Shown here: one piece after another, positions 1 to 6,008 of the stretch | How the letters are laid out: the number at the start of each line of letters is the position of its first letter | How positions within the stretch are numbered: the stretch's first letter is position 1 | From: Nitrosomonadales bacterium | GTDB taxonomy: Bacteria > Pseudomonadota > Gammaproteobacteria > Burkholderiales > SG8-41 | DNA length: 7,137 nucleotides | Assembly: GCA_009885185.1 (NCBI GenBank) | Contig: VFLF01000674.1 | Location: forward strand, 1 to 7,137 | Direction: 5' to 3' | The notes under the pieces: generated by a model | What the model saw: only the letters and a program-made list of their open reading frames with translations | What the model was told of the DNA's origin: nothing | The model's database searches: none | Made by a program: the position numbers and the translations under genes

Positions 1-1
1 C

Positions 2-7
2 GGAGGT
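2..7 (+). promoter_or_regulatory. Ribosome binding site of first Bug gene
   Basis: GGAGGT lies 6 bases upstream of ATG at 14, an ideal Shine-Dalgarno distance. A TTG at 11 is in the same frame but only 3 bases from the site, so the site decides in favour of the ATG. The promoter lies outside the window to the left. Confidence 0.8.
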
Positions 8-13
8 GGCTTG

Positions 14-967
14 ATGCAGCGTGTGCTCTTATTGGCGGCGGCACTGTGCTGCACGAGCGCCAGCGCGCAGGAGTTTCCAGTCAAACCGTTGCGCGTGATC
101 GTCGGCTTTGCGCCGGGCGGACCGGCTGATCTGGTGGTGCGGCCTGTCGCGCAAAAATTGCATGAGATTCTCGGCCAGCCGGTGGTGGTGGATTATCGCC
201 CCGGCGCGAATATGGTGATCGCGAGCGAGCTGGTGGCGAAATCCGCGCCCGACGGTTACACGCTGCTCGCCACCACCTCGGCGTTCACCATGAACCCGGT
301 GACGCACGCCAGGCTGCCATACGACACGCTGCGTGATTTTGCACCGATCAGCCTTACCGCCAACAGCGATTTTGCGTTCATGGTGAATCCGGTGGTGCCG
401 GCGCGCACGCTGAAGGAATTTATCGCCGTGGCCAAGGCGCGCAAAAACGGGCTGACCTACGGCTCGTCCGGCACCGGCGGTTCGCTGCATCTGGCGGGTG
501 AGATGTTGAAGCTCGCCGCCGGTATCGACATGCTGCACGTGCCGTATAAAGGTGCTTCGCTGGCGATGGCCGATGTGATCGGCGGCCACGTGGACGTGAT
601 GTTTATTTCCGTGCCGCCCGCGATTCCGATGGTCAAGGCGGGCAAGCTGCGTGCGCTCGGCACCGCGAGCGCCAAACGCGCGCGCGGGCTGCCGGAGGTG
701 CCGACGTTTATCGAGCTCGGCCATGCGGATTTCACGGTGGACGCGAACTATGGTTTGGCCGCGCCGGCCCAGACGCCGCGCGAAGTGGTGCTGAAACTCA
801 GCGCGGCGGTGGGCAAGGCCGCGCAGTCGGCGGACCTCAAGGAGCGTTACGCGGGCCTCGGCCTGGAGGCGCTCGCGAATACACCCGAGCAGTACACCGA
901 CTTCATCCGCCGCGATATTGCGAAATGGCGCAAGGTGGTGGCGGCGGCGAAATTAACGCCCCAATAA
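14..967 (+). CDS. TctC/Bug family tripartite tricarboxylate transporter substrate-binding protein (SBP 1)
   Basis: This is a 317-residue periplasmic binding protein of the Bug (TctC) family, whose members capture small carboxylates and related solutes for TctA/TctB-type carriers or act as sensors. The Sec signal peptide has Arg3, a hydrophobic core of residues 4-13 and a probable cleavage after ASA at residue 18. The mature part shows the family signatures in order: FPVKPLRVIV (21-30), the ligand loop APGGPAD (33-39), YRPGANMVI (61-69), APDGYTLL (78-85), LPYDTLRDFAPISL (101-114), HVPYKGA (175-181), GGHVDVMF (190-197), KLRALGTASAKR (211-222) and a KWRKV tail. Length is normal for the family. 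The start ATG at 14 is set by GGAGGT. The next gene is a paralogue 22 bases downstream, so co-transcription is likely. No membrane component is visible, so it may be an orphan SBP. The ligand cannot be read from sequence. Confidence 0.93.
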   Translation: MQRVLLLAAALCCTSASAQEFPVKPLRVIVGFAPGGPADLVVRPVAQKLHEILGQPVVVDYRPGANMVIASELVAKSAPDGYTLLATTSAFTMNPVTHARLPYDTLRDFAPISLTANSDFAFMVNPVVPARTLKEFIAVAKARKNGLTYGSSGTGGSLHLAGEMLKLAAGIDMLHVPYKGASLAMADVIGGHVDVMFISVPPAIPMVKAGKLRALGTASAKRARGLPEVPTFIELGHADFTVDANYGLAAPAQTPREVVLKLSAAVGKAAQSADLKERYAGLGLEALANTPEQYTDFIRRDIAKWRKVVAAAKLTPQ

Positions 968-989
968 AATCGTTTAAAAACAAGTAGTT

Positions 990-1967
990 ATGATGATATT
1001 GCCTGGAGCGGCAGGAGTTGTTGTGTTGGCGTTGAGTGCCGTCGGGTCTGCGTTAGCTCAGCCCGCTACCGGCGCTGGACAGTATCCCGTCAAGTCCGTG
1101 CGCATCATCGTGCCGTATCCGGCTGGTGGGCTGGGCGACATTTTGCCGCGCGCGTTGGGCGCGAGTTTAGCCGAGCAAATGGGGCAGTCGTTTATTGCCG
1201 AGAACCGTCCCGGCGCGAGCCAGATGATCGGTGCGCAGGCGGCGGCGAAATCTGCGCCTGACGGTTACACACTGTTTTTCGGTAGCGTCACCAGTCTGGC
1301 GATCAACGTTAGCGCGCAAAAAAATCTGCCGTACGATCCGTTGCGTGATTTTGCGCCGGTGTCGCTCGCGTTCTCGACGCCGCTGTGGCTGGTGGTGCAT
1401 CCGACGGTGCCCGCGCGTTCGGTGAAGGAACTGATCGCGCTGGTGCGCGCGCGGCCCGGCAAGCTGACGTTTGCGTCCGGCGGCGCGGGTTCGTCGAATC
1501 ATCTGGCGGGTGAGTTGTTCAAGTTCATGATCGGCGGCGACATGGTGCATGTGCCGTACAAAGGCGCGGGGCCGGCGATGATCGATGTGGCGGGCGGCCA
1601 CGTGGACATGATGTTCGAGGGCGCGGCGATCAATTACGCCAGAGATGGCAAGGTGCGGGCACTGGCGGTGAGCAGCGCCAAGCGTTCGCACGTGGCGCCG
1701 GAAGTGCCCACCCTGCAGGAGGCCGGCGTGCCGGGGTATGAATCGACGATTTGGTTCGGCATCGTCGCGCCCGCCGCAACGCCCGCGACTATCATCAGCC
1801 GATTGTCGCAGGAGATCAACAAAGCCTTGGCGCAGCCCGCGCTGCGCGAACGACTGTCCACCGTGAATCTCATCGGCACCACGCCGGAGGCGTTTGCCGC
1901 GCATATTCGCACGGAGATACCCAAGTGGCGCAAGGTGATTGAGAGTGCGAAGATCAGTTTTGATTGA
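990..1967 (+). CDS. TctC/Bug family substrate-binding protein (SBP 2)
   Basis: A second Bug-family periplasmic binding protein, 325 residues. Signatures are YPVKSVRIIVPYPAGG (32-47), ENRPGAS (71-77), APDGYTLFF (89-97), LPYDPLRDFAPVSL (113-126), HVPYKGAGPAM (187-197), GGHVDMMFE (202-210), KVRALAVSSAKR (221-232) and a KWRKVIESAK tail. It matches SBP 1 closely around the VPYKG-to-GGHVD region and at the C terminus, which suggests a tandem duplication followed by divergence. The signal peptide is atypical: residues 1-19 are hydrophobic with no Lys or Arg, followed by ALA|Q cleavage near residue 23. The start is uncertain. ATG at 990 (or 993) has no clear Shine-Dalgarno, while AGGAG at 1013-1017 precedes an in-frame GTG at 1023 that would leave a very short signal. 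An in-frame TAA at 975 rules out a longer protein. The stop is 16 bases before the monooxygenase start, so both are probably on one message. Confidence 0.92.
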   Translation: MMILPGAAGVVVLALSAVGSALAQPATGAGQYPVKSVRIIVPYPAGGLGDILPRALGASLAEQMGQSFIAENRPGASQMIGAQAAAKSAPDGYTLFFGSVTSLAINVSAQKNLPYDPLRDFAPVSLAFSTPLWLVVHPTVPARSVKELIALVRARPGKLTFASGGAGSSNHLAGELFKFMIGGDMVHVPYKGAGPAMIDVAGGHVDMMFEGAAINYARDGKVRALAVSSAKRSHVAPEVPTLQEAGVPGYESTIWFGIVAPAATPATIISRLSQEINKALAQPALRERLSTVNLIGTTPEAFAAHIRTEIPKWRKVIESAKISFD

Positions 1968-1983
1968 TACGCGCGAGAAACCA

Positions 1984-3123
1984 ATGACGCTCTCCATCGC
2001 CATTATCGGCGCCGGCATCGGCGGCCTTGCCGCGGCCGTGCTGCTCAAACGCCAGGGCCACGCCGTGCGGGTGTACGAGCAGGCGCCCGCGTTCGCGCGC
2101 GTGGGTGCGGGCATTCAGATGGCGCCCAATGCCACCAAGGTGTTGCGGGCGCTGGGTGCGGAAGACACCTTACGCAAAACGGCGTTTCAGTCGCCGCGCA
2201 TGGTGAGTCGCGTGTGGGACACGGGAGAGGTGACCAGCGACATGCCGATGGCAGCGGAGGCCGAGGCAAAGTTTGGCTCGCCGTATTTCTTTTTGCATCG
2301 TGCCGATCTGCACGCGGCGATTGCCGCGCTGGCGCCGGCGGGCGTGGTTGAACTGAATCGCAAGGTCGCCGCGCTGGAACAAAACGCGCAGGGCGTGACG
2401 CTGACTTTCGCGGATGGCGCGCGCGTCATGGCCGATGCGGTGATCGCCGCTGACGGCGTGCACTCGCTGGTGCGCGAGTGGCTGCTGGGGCCGGAACAGG
2501 CGCACTTCACCGGCAAGGTCGCGTATCGCACCACGTTCAAGTCCGCCAATATGAAAGGCAAGCACGTGCCCGCGGTGCGCACCAAGTGGTGGGGCGCGGA
2601 CCGGCACATGGTGATTTACCCGGTGACGGCGTCGCGCGACGAGATTTATTTTGTCACCAGCCAGCCGGAAAAAGCCGAGTGGCGTACGACGGAATCGTGG
2701 TCGGCGAAAGGCGATCTGGATGAGCTGCGCGCGAGCTTCGCGGGCTTTCATGCGGACGTGCAGGCCGTGCTCAATGGCGCGACGGAGGTGCATAAGTGGG
2801 CGCTGTTCGAGCGTGATCCGCTGCCGCGCTGGAGTCAGGAGGGCGGGCGCGTGGTGTTGCTGGGCGATGCCTGTCACCCGATGACGCCGTACATGGCGCA
2901 GGGCGCGGCCTCGGCGCTGGAGGATGCGATGGTGTTGAGCCGCTGCCTCGACGGCGTGGCGGCGGATGGCATCGCTGCCGCGTTCAAGTGCTACGAGGCC
3001 ACGCGCAAGCCGCGCACTTCGCAAATACAAATGCAGTCCGGCAAAAACACCTGGCTGAAAGGCGAAACCGATCCGTCGTGGGTGTATGGTTACGACGCGT
3101 GTACGGCGTCACTGGTACAATGA
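1984..3123 (+). CDS. FAD-dependent aromatic monooxygenase, NicC-like (class A flavoprotein hydroxylase)
   Basis: A 379-residue cytoplasmic class A flavin monooxygenase. Such enzymes use NAD(P)H and O2 to hydroxylate an aromatic ring, sometimes with decarboxylation. Visible motifs are the N-terminal FAD Rossmann fingerprint GAGIGG (9-14), EQAPAF (32-37), GAGIQMAPN (41-49), the DG motif AADGVHS (155-161), KWWGADRHMV (201-210), and the GD motif LLGDACHPM (292-300), ending in NTWLKGETDPSWVYGYD (355-371). The KWW..DRHM segment, the GDACHPM segment and the C-terminal NTWL...DP.WVYGYD all resemble Pseudomonas putida 6-hydroxynicotinate 3-monooxygenase (NicC, 382 aa). By alignment to NicC as I recall it, His211, Tyr215 and His302 are kept as H208, Y212 and H298. 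NicC His47 is Gln45 here, and Cys202 falls at Arg199, so the substrate probably differs. GAGIQ is also the usual form in salicylate- and 3-hydroxybenzoate-hydroxylases. ATG 1984 is chosen over the in-frame ATG 1939, which overlaps SBP 2 and precedes the FAD fold by 15 extra residues. GAGAAA at 1975 is a weak ribosome site. The class is certain and the substrate unknown. Confidence 0.9.
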   Translation: MTLSIAIIGAGIGGLAAAVLLKRQGHAVRVYEQAPAFARVGAGIQMAPNATKVLRALGAEDTLRKTAFQSPRMVSRVWDTGEVTSDMPMAAEAEAKFGSPYFFLHRADLHAAIAALAPAGVVELNRKVAALEQNAQGVTLTFADGARVMADAVIAADGVHSLVREWLLGPEQAHFTGKVAYRTTFKSANMKGKHVPAVRTKWWGADRHMVIYPVTASRDEIYFVTSQPEKAEWRTTESWSAKGDLDELRASFAGFHADVQAVLNGATEVHKWALFERDPLPRWSQEGGRVVLLGDACHPMTPYMAQGAASALEDAMVLSRCLDGVAADGIAAAFKCYEATRKPRTSQIQMQSGKNTWLKGETDPSWVYGYDACTASLVQ

Positions 3124-3146
3124 ACGCAGGCAGGAGCCACCCCGCC

Positions 3147-3170
3147 TTCTGTAACGTTCTGTAATTACAG
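3147..3170. promoter_or_regulatory. Operator-like cluster of CTGTAA half-sites upstream of SBP 3
   Basis: TTCTGTAA occurs twice as a direct repeat with a 10-base period (3147-3154 and 3157-3164). The second copy forms one arm of the perfect 12-base palindrome CTGTAATTACAG (3159-3170). There are thus three CTGTAA half-sites, two direct and one inverted, on one face of the helix. They sit in the only sizeable gap of the plus-strand genes, about 65 bases before the SBP 3 start. TGTAAT at 3160-3165 is a plausible -10 box, although I see no convincing -35 box 17 bases upstream. A transcription factor site is an inference from symmetry and position. No regulator gene is present to assign it to. Confidence 0.4.
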
Positions 3171-3185
3171 CAAACAACGCGGCCC

Positions 3186-3203
3186 GGCGCGAGACTTCGT
3201 GCC
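3186..3203 (+). other. GC-rich hairpin between monooxygenase and SBP 3
   Basis: GGCGCGA (3186-3192) can pair with TCGTGCC (3197-3203) around a 4-base loop, giving a 7-bp stem with one G-U pair. No U-rich tract follows, so it is not a classic intrinsic terminator. It may still attenuate read-through from the upstream genes or protect a 3' end. In sequence this GC-rich, such a stem can arise by chance. Confidence 0.25.
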
Positions 3204-3223
3204 GCTGAACAATTGAAATTTCC

Positions 3224-3227
3224 GGAG
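3224..3227 (+). promoter_or_regulatory. Ribosome binding site of SBP 3
   Basis: GGAG, within CCGGAGTAA, is 8 bases before ATG at 3236. It is the clearest ribosome site inside the window and fits SBP 3 being the first gene of its own transcription unit. Confidence 0.7.
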
Positions 3228-3235
3228 TAAACCCT

Positions 3236-4213
3236 ATGAAAAATTTCACCAGCCGGTTGACGGTGCTGTCATCGTTGCCATGGTTACTGATGGCATCAAC
3301 CCATTGCCAGGCACAGGCCGCCTATCCCGCCAAGCCCATCCGCATCGTCGTCGCGCTCGCCGCCGGCGGCGGCGTGGATACCTCCGCGCGCATGCTCGGG
3401 CAGCGCTTCACCGAGGCGTGGGGCCAACAGGTCATCGCGGAAAATCGTCCCGGCGCGGGCGGCACCATTGCCGCGGAAGTGGTGGCACGCGCGGCGGCCG
3501 ACGGCTACACGCTGTTGATGACCTCGATGGGGCATTCCATTGCACCGGCGCTCTACAAACTGCCTTACGACACGCTGAAGGATTTCGCGCCGATCTCGTT
3601 GTTCGTGCAATCGGCCAGTGTGTTGTCGGTGCATCCGTCACTGCCGGTGAAAACAGTGAAGGAGTTGATCGCGTTTGCCAAGTCAAAGCCGAACGAGCTG
3701 CTGTTTTCATCCTCGGGCAACGGCAGCGGCCAGCACCTGGTGGTGGAAATGTTAAATCGCATGGCCGGGCTGCAACTGGTGCATATCCCGTACAAGGGCA
3801 CCGCGCCGAGTATTCTTGATTTGGTGGCAGGGCGCGTGTCCGGCTCGGCCGCCAGCGTGATCTCCACCATGCCGCATGTGCGCGCGGGCAGACTGCGCGC
3901 GCTGGCGATTACCGGCGCGAAGCGTTCGCCGTCGGAACCGCAACTGCCGACTATCGCCGAGGCCGGCATACCCGGCTTCGCGCTGGATCAGTGGTACGGT
4001 CTGCTTGCGCCCGCCGCAACGTCCAAAGACATTGTAGGAAAACTCAACGCCGAGATCGCCAAAACCGTGGCCGATGCCGCCGTGAAAGATCGGCTAAAGA
4101 CCATGGGACTCGATCCGGTGGGCAGCACGCCGGAGGCCTTCGGCGCCTACGTGCAAGCCGAGTCGGTCAAGTGGGGCAAGCTGGTGCGCGAGGCGGGGAT
4201 AGGCGCGAATTAG
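3236..4213 (+). CDS. TctC/Bug family substrate-binding protein (SBP 3)
   Basis: Third Bug-family periplasmic binding protein, 325 residues. It has a classical Sec signal with Lys2 and Arg7, a hydrophobic stretch of residues 8-20 and probable cleavage after AQA at residue 28. The mature chain begins AYPAKPIRIVV and carries the ligand loop AAGGGVD (42-48), ENRPGAGGTI (69-78), ADGYTLLM (88-95), LPYDTLKDFAPISL (109-122), SSGNGSGQHL (159-168), HIPYKGTAPS (183-192), RLRALAITGAKR (219-230) and IPGFALDQWYGLLAPA (245-260). Where the paralogues have GGHVD plus a hydrophobic MF, this protein reads AGRVSGSAAS (198-207), losing the Asp and changing a stretch near the binding cleft. This could mean a different ligand. 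It has its own ribosome site and a possible operator upstream. The next gene starts one base after its stop, which suggests translational coupling. Confidence 0.93.
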   Translation: MKNFTSRLTVLSSLPWLLMASTHCQAQAAYPAKPIRIVVALAAGGGVDTSARMLGQRFTEAWGQQVIAENRPGAGGTIAAEVVARAAADGYTLLMTSMGHSIAPALYKLPYDTLKDFAPISLFVQSASVLSVHPSLPVKTVKELIAFAKSKPNELLFSSSGNGSGQHLVVEMLNRMAGLQLVHIPYKGTAPSILDLVAGRVSGSAASVISTMPHVRAGRLRALAITGAKRSPSEPQLPTIAEAGIPGFALDQWYGLLAPAATSKDIVGKLNAEIAKTVADAAVKDRLKTMGLDPVGSTPEAFGAYVQAESVKWGKLVREAGIGAN

Positions 4214-4214
4214 C

Positions 4215-4916
4215 GTGAACACCGGAGCGAACGGAACGACGGGGGTGGCAGCGGGCATCCTTATCGTCTGGACGGATATTCCGGCGGAGATCGAGAACGA
4301 TTTCAACGACTGGTATAACTGCGAGCATCTGCCGGATCGCGTGGGGCGCATGCCGGGGTTTGTGCGCGGGCGGCGCTATGTCGCCGAGAGGTCGGTCGCG
4401 TCCGCACCGAAATATTTGACGTACTACGATCTCACCAGCGCCAAGGTGATGCTATCCGACTCGCATAAGGCGTTGCGCCGCGAACGCCCGGCGCGCGATA
4501 AAGTTTTCGTGCCGCAATTTCGCAACACCCTCAAGGGCATTTGTGATGTGGCGTGCCGCGTGGGAGAGGAGGAGGGGGAGGGCGAATATCTGGTGCTGCT
4601 GCCGATGATGACCGATATCAGACGCGACGAGGCGTTTGCCGATAGTGTGTGCGGGCAGTTGCTGCCCGCATTGAAGGCTGTGCGCGGCGTGGTGTCGGCG
4701 GTGTATGCGCGCCGCAATGCGGCGGTGACGCAGGCCTCATCGGCGAAGGATGATCGCAAGGGTGATCGGTATGTAGACGGGCTGATTGCCGTAGAGGCGC
4801 TGGACGTTAGTGCGGCGAATGCAGCGGCGGAACAATTACAGGCACAGGCGCCGGCAACGCTGGGCGGCGCGGTGCCGAGCGTGCTGCGTTTGATGCATAT
4901 GCTGCGGGCGCCGTGA
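4215..4916 (+). CDS. Putative dimeric alpha/beta-barrel protein (EthD/DUF4286-like N-terminal half), function unknown
   Basis: A 233-residue soluble protein without signal peptide or membrane segment. Residues 14-75 carry the pattern hydrophobic strand (ILIVWTDIP), helix (ENDFNDWYNCEHLPDR), strand (PGFVRGRRYVA) and strand (PKYLTYYDL). This matches the ferredoxin-like half-barrels annotated as EthD- or DUF4286-type; the conserved WYN.EHLP and PGF.RGRRY segments are the diagnostic part. After an acidic linker GEEEGEGE (117-124), the second half looks like a degenerate repeat of the fold: YLVLLPMM, a helix, VVSAVYARRN, then DGLIAVEALD and a helix. Two such units in one chain would make an internal barrel. 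The start is uncertain. GTG 4215 leaves a 1-base gap after SBP 3, whereas in-frame GTG 4245 would begin MAAGILIVW, closer to the family's usual N terminus; neither has a strong ribosome site. Pairing with a Bug gene suggests a catabolic accessory role, but no reaction can be assigned. Confidence 0.78.
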   Translation: MNTGANGTTGVAAGILIVWTDIPAEIENDFNDWYNCEHLPDRVGRMPGFVRGRRYVAERSVASAPKYLTYYDLTSAKVMLSDSHKALRRERPARDKVFVPQFRNTLKGICDVACRVGEEEGEGEYLVLLPMMTDIRRDEAFADSVCGQLLPALKAVRGVVSAVYARRNAAVTQASSAKDDRKGDRYVDGLIAVEALDVSAANAAAEQLQAQAPATLGGAVPSVLRLMHMLRAP

Positions 4917-4971
4917 GTTGCGCCACTGCAAACGCTGAAGATGTTATATAAATAATTGTTTTTATTGAATA

Positions 4972-5997
4972 TTATTCTGCCTTGATGTTGGCCGCTTTGA
5001 TCACCTTGCCGTAGCGGTCAATCTCGCGGCGCAGGTACGCGGCGAGTTCCGCGGGTGAACTGCCGACCAGTTCCGCGCCTTCGCTCGCCATGAAATCACG
5101 TATCTCCGCCAGCTTGAGTGCGGCCACGGTTTCACTGTGCAGTTTGCTGATGATGGCGGTCGGCGTGGCGGCGGGCACAAACAGCGCGTACCAGTTCGCC
5201 GAATCATAGCCGGGATACATCGAATCCAGCGTCGGCAGATCCGGTGCGGCAGCGGTGCGTTTAACCGAGGTGACCGCGAGCGCGCGCACGCGCCCGGAGC
5301 GTATATGCGGCAGCGCGGTAACCGCACCGCTAAAGTTGAAATCCGTTTCGCCGCCCATCAGCGCCGCGATCGACGGCGCGCCGCTGCGATACGGGATATG
5401 CGTGACGCTGATGCCCGCCGCTTGCTTGAGCATTTCAAGCGCAAGGTGATTGGCGGAGCCATTGCCGCTGGAGCCGCCGTTGAGCTTGCCGGGATTCTTT
5501 TTCGCCAGCGCGACGAACTCGGCGACATTACGCGCGGGCACGCTGGGATGCACCATCAGATACTGCGCGGCGAATGAAATCTGGCTGACCGCGGCAAAAT
5601 CCTTTAGTGGATCGAACGAGACTTTTTTGAACATCACGGTGTTGGTCGCCAGCAGCGCCGTGGCGAATAAAATGGTGTAGCCATCGGCGGGCGCGCGCAC
5701 GGCGAATTCCGCGCCGATCATGCCGGATGCGCCGGGGCGGTTATCCACCACGAACGATTGCCCCATGCTCTCGCCGAAGCGCTTGGCCAGCAGCCGTGCC
5801 TGCGTGTCGCTGCCGCCGCCCGGCGCGGTGGGCACGACAATGCGCACGGTGCGAACAGGGTAGGCCTGTCCTGAACCTGTCGAAGCGGCCTGTCCTGAGC
5901 CCGTCGAAGCGGGTTGTGCGGGCGCGAGGTTGGACGCGCACAGCGCGATTGCCGCGACAACCGTATTGCGCAAGGTGAGGATATCAAGTAAGTTCAT
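4972..5997 (-). CDS. TctC/Bug family substrate-binding protein (SBP 4) with repeat-expanded signal junction
   Basis: Fourth Bug-family periplasmic protein, 341 residues, longer than its paralogues here by about 16. The signal region (residues 1-27) has one Arg at 10, a hydrophobic core VVAAIALCA and an APA|Q cleavage candidate near 27. Residues 30-45 are two copies of ASTGSGQA, encoded by a tandem 24-bp repeat, placed just before the normal family start YPVRTVRIVVPTAPGG (46-61). Further motifs are DNRPGASGMIGAE (85-97), PADGYTILFA, SFDPLKDFAAV, SSGNGSANHLALEM, HIPYRSGAPS, RVRALAVTSVKR and a YGKVIKAANIK tail. The ATG at 5997 has an A/T-rich leader without a Shine-Dalgarno sequence. The gene starts 11 bases after the crotonase stop, so it is probably the distal gene of that operon and may rely on coupling. 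It converges on the plus-strand gene ending at 4916, and I see no convincing terminator in the 55 A/T-rich bases between. Ligand unknown. Confidence 0.93.
   Translation of the reverse strand: MNLLDILTLRNTVVAAIALCASNLAPAQPASTGSGQAASTGSGQAYPVRTVRIVVPTAPGGGSDTQARLLAKRFGESMGQSFVVDNRPGASGMIGAEFAVRAPADGYTILFATALLATNTVMFKKVSFDPLKDFAAVSQISFAAQYLMVHPSVPARNVAEFVALAKKNPGKLNGGSSGNGSANHLALEMLKQAAGISVTHIPYRSGAPSIAALMGGETDFNFSGAVTALPHIRSGRVRALAVTSVKRTAAAPDLPTLDSMYPGYDSANWYALFVPAATPTAIISKLHSETVAALKLAEIRDFMASEGAELVGSSPAELAAYLRREIDRYGKVIKAANIKAE
5863..5910. repeat. Two tandem copies of a 24-bp dispersed-type repeat inside SBP 4
   Basis: Copies at 5863-5886 and 5887-5910 differ at two bases. On the coding strand each runs GCTTCGAC(A/G)GG(T/C)TCAGGACAGGCC, here broken by its two variable sites. 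The core resembles the CTTCGACAGGCTCAGGACAGG element scattered through many proteobacterial genomes (recalled, not searched). The period is 8 codons, so each copy encodes ASTGSGQA in frame and the gene is not disrupted. Confidence 0.85.
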
Positions 5998-6008
5998 GTT
6001 TTTATTGA

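Noticed and set aside
29..724. Minus-strand open frame opposite SBP 1
   Set aside because: It is antisense to a strong Bug gene and its composition is dominated by Arg and His.
1939..1983. Upstream ATG extending the monooxygenase by 15 residues
   Set aside because: It would overlap the end of SBP 2, and the added residues precede the FAD fold that normally begins within a few residues of the start.
1167..2114. Long minus-strand open frame of 315 codons opposite SBP 2
   Set aside because: It is antisense to a clear Bug gene and spans into the monooxygenase. Its product is Arg/His-rich without any domain, typical of a shadow frame in GC-rich DNA.
2170..3030. Minus-strand open frame of 286 codons opposite the monooxygenase
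   Set aside because: The product is Arg/His/Ala-rich and lies wholly within a well-supported gene on the other strand, with no recognisable motif.
4917..4971. Bidirectional terminator between the convergent genes
   Set aside because: The stretch is A/T-rich, but the only pairings I find are a 5-bp all-A/T stem (AATAA/TTATT, 4951-4966) and a 4-bp stem (4918-4931), too weak to call.
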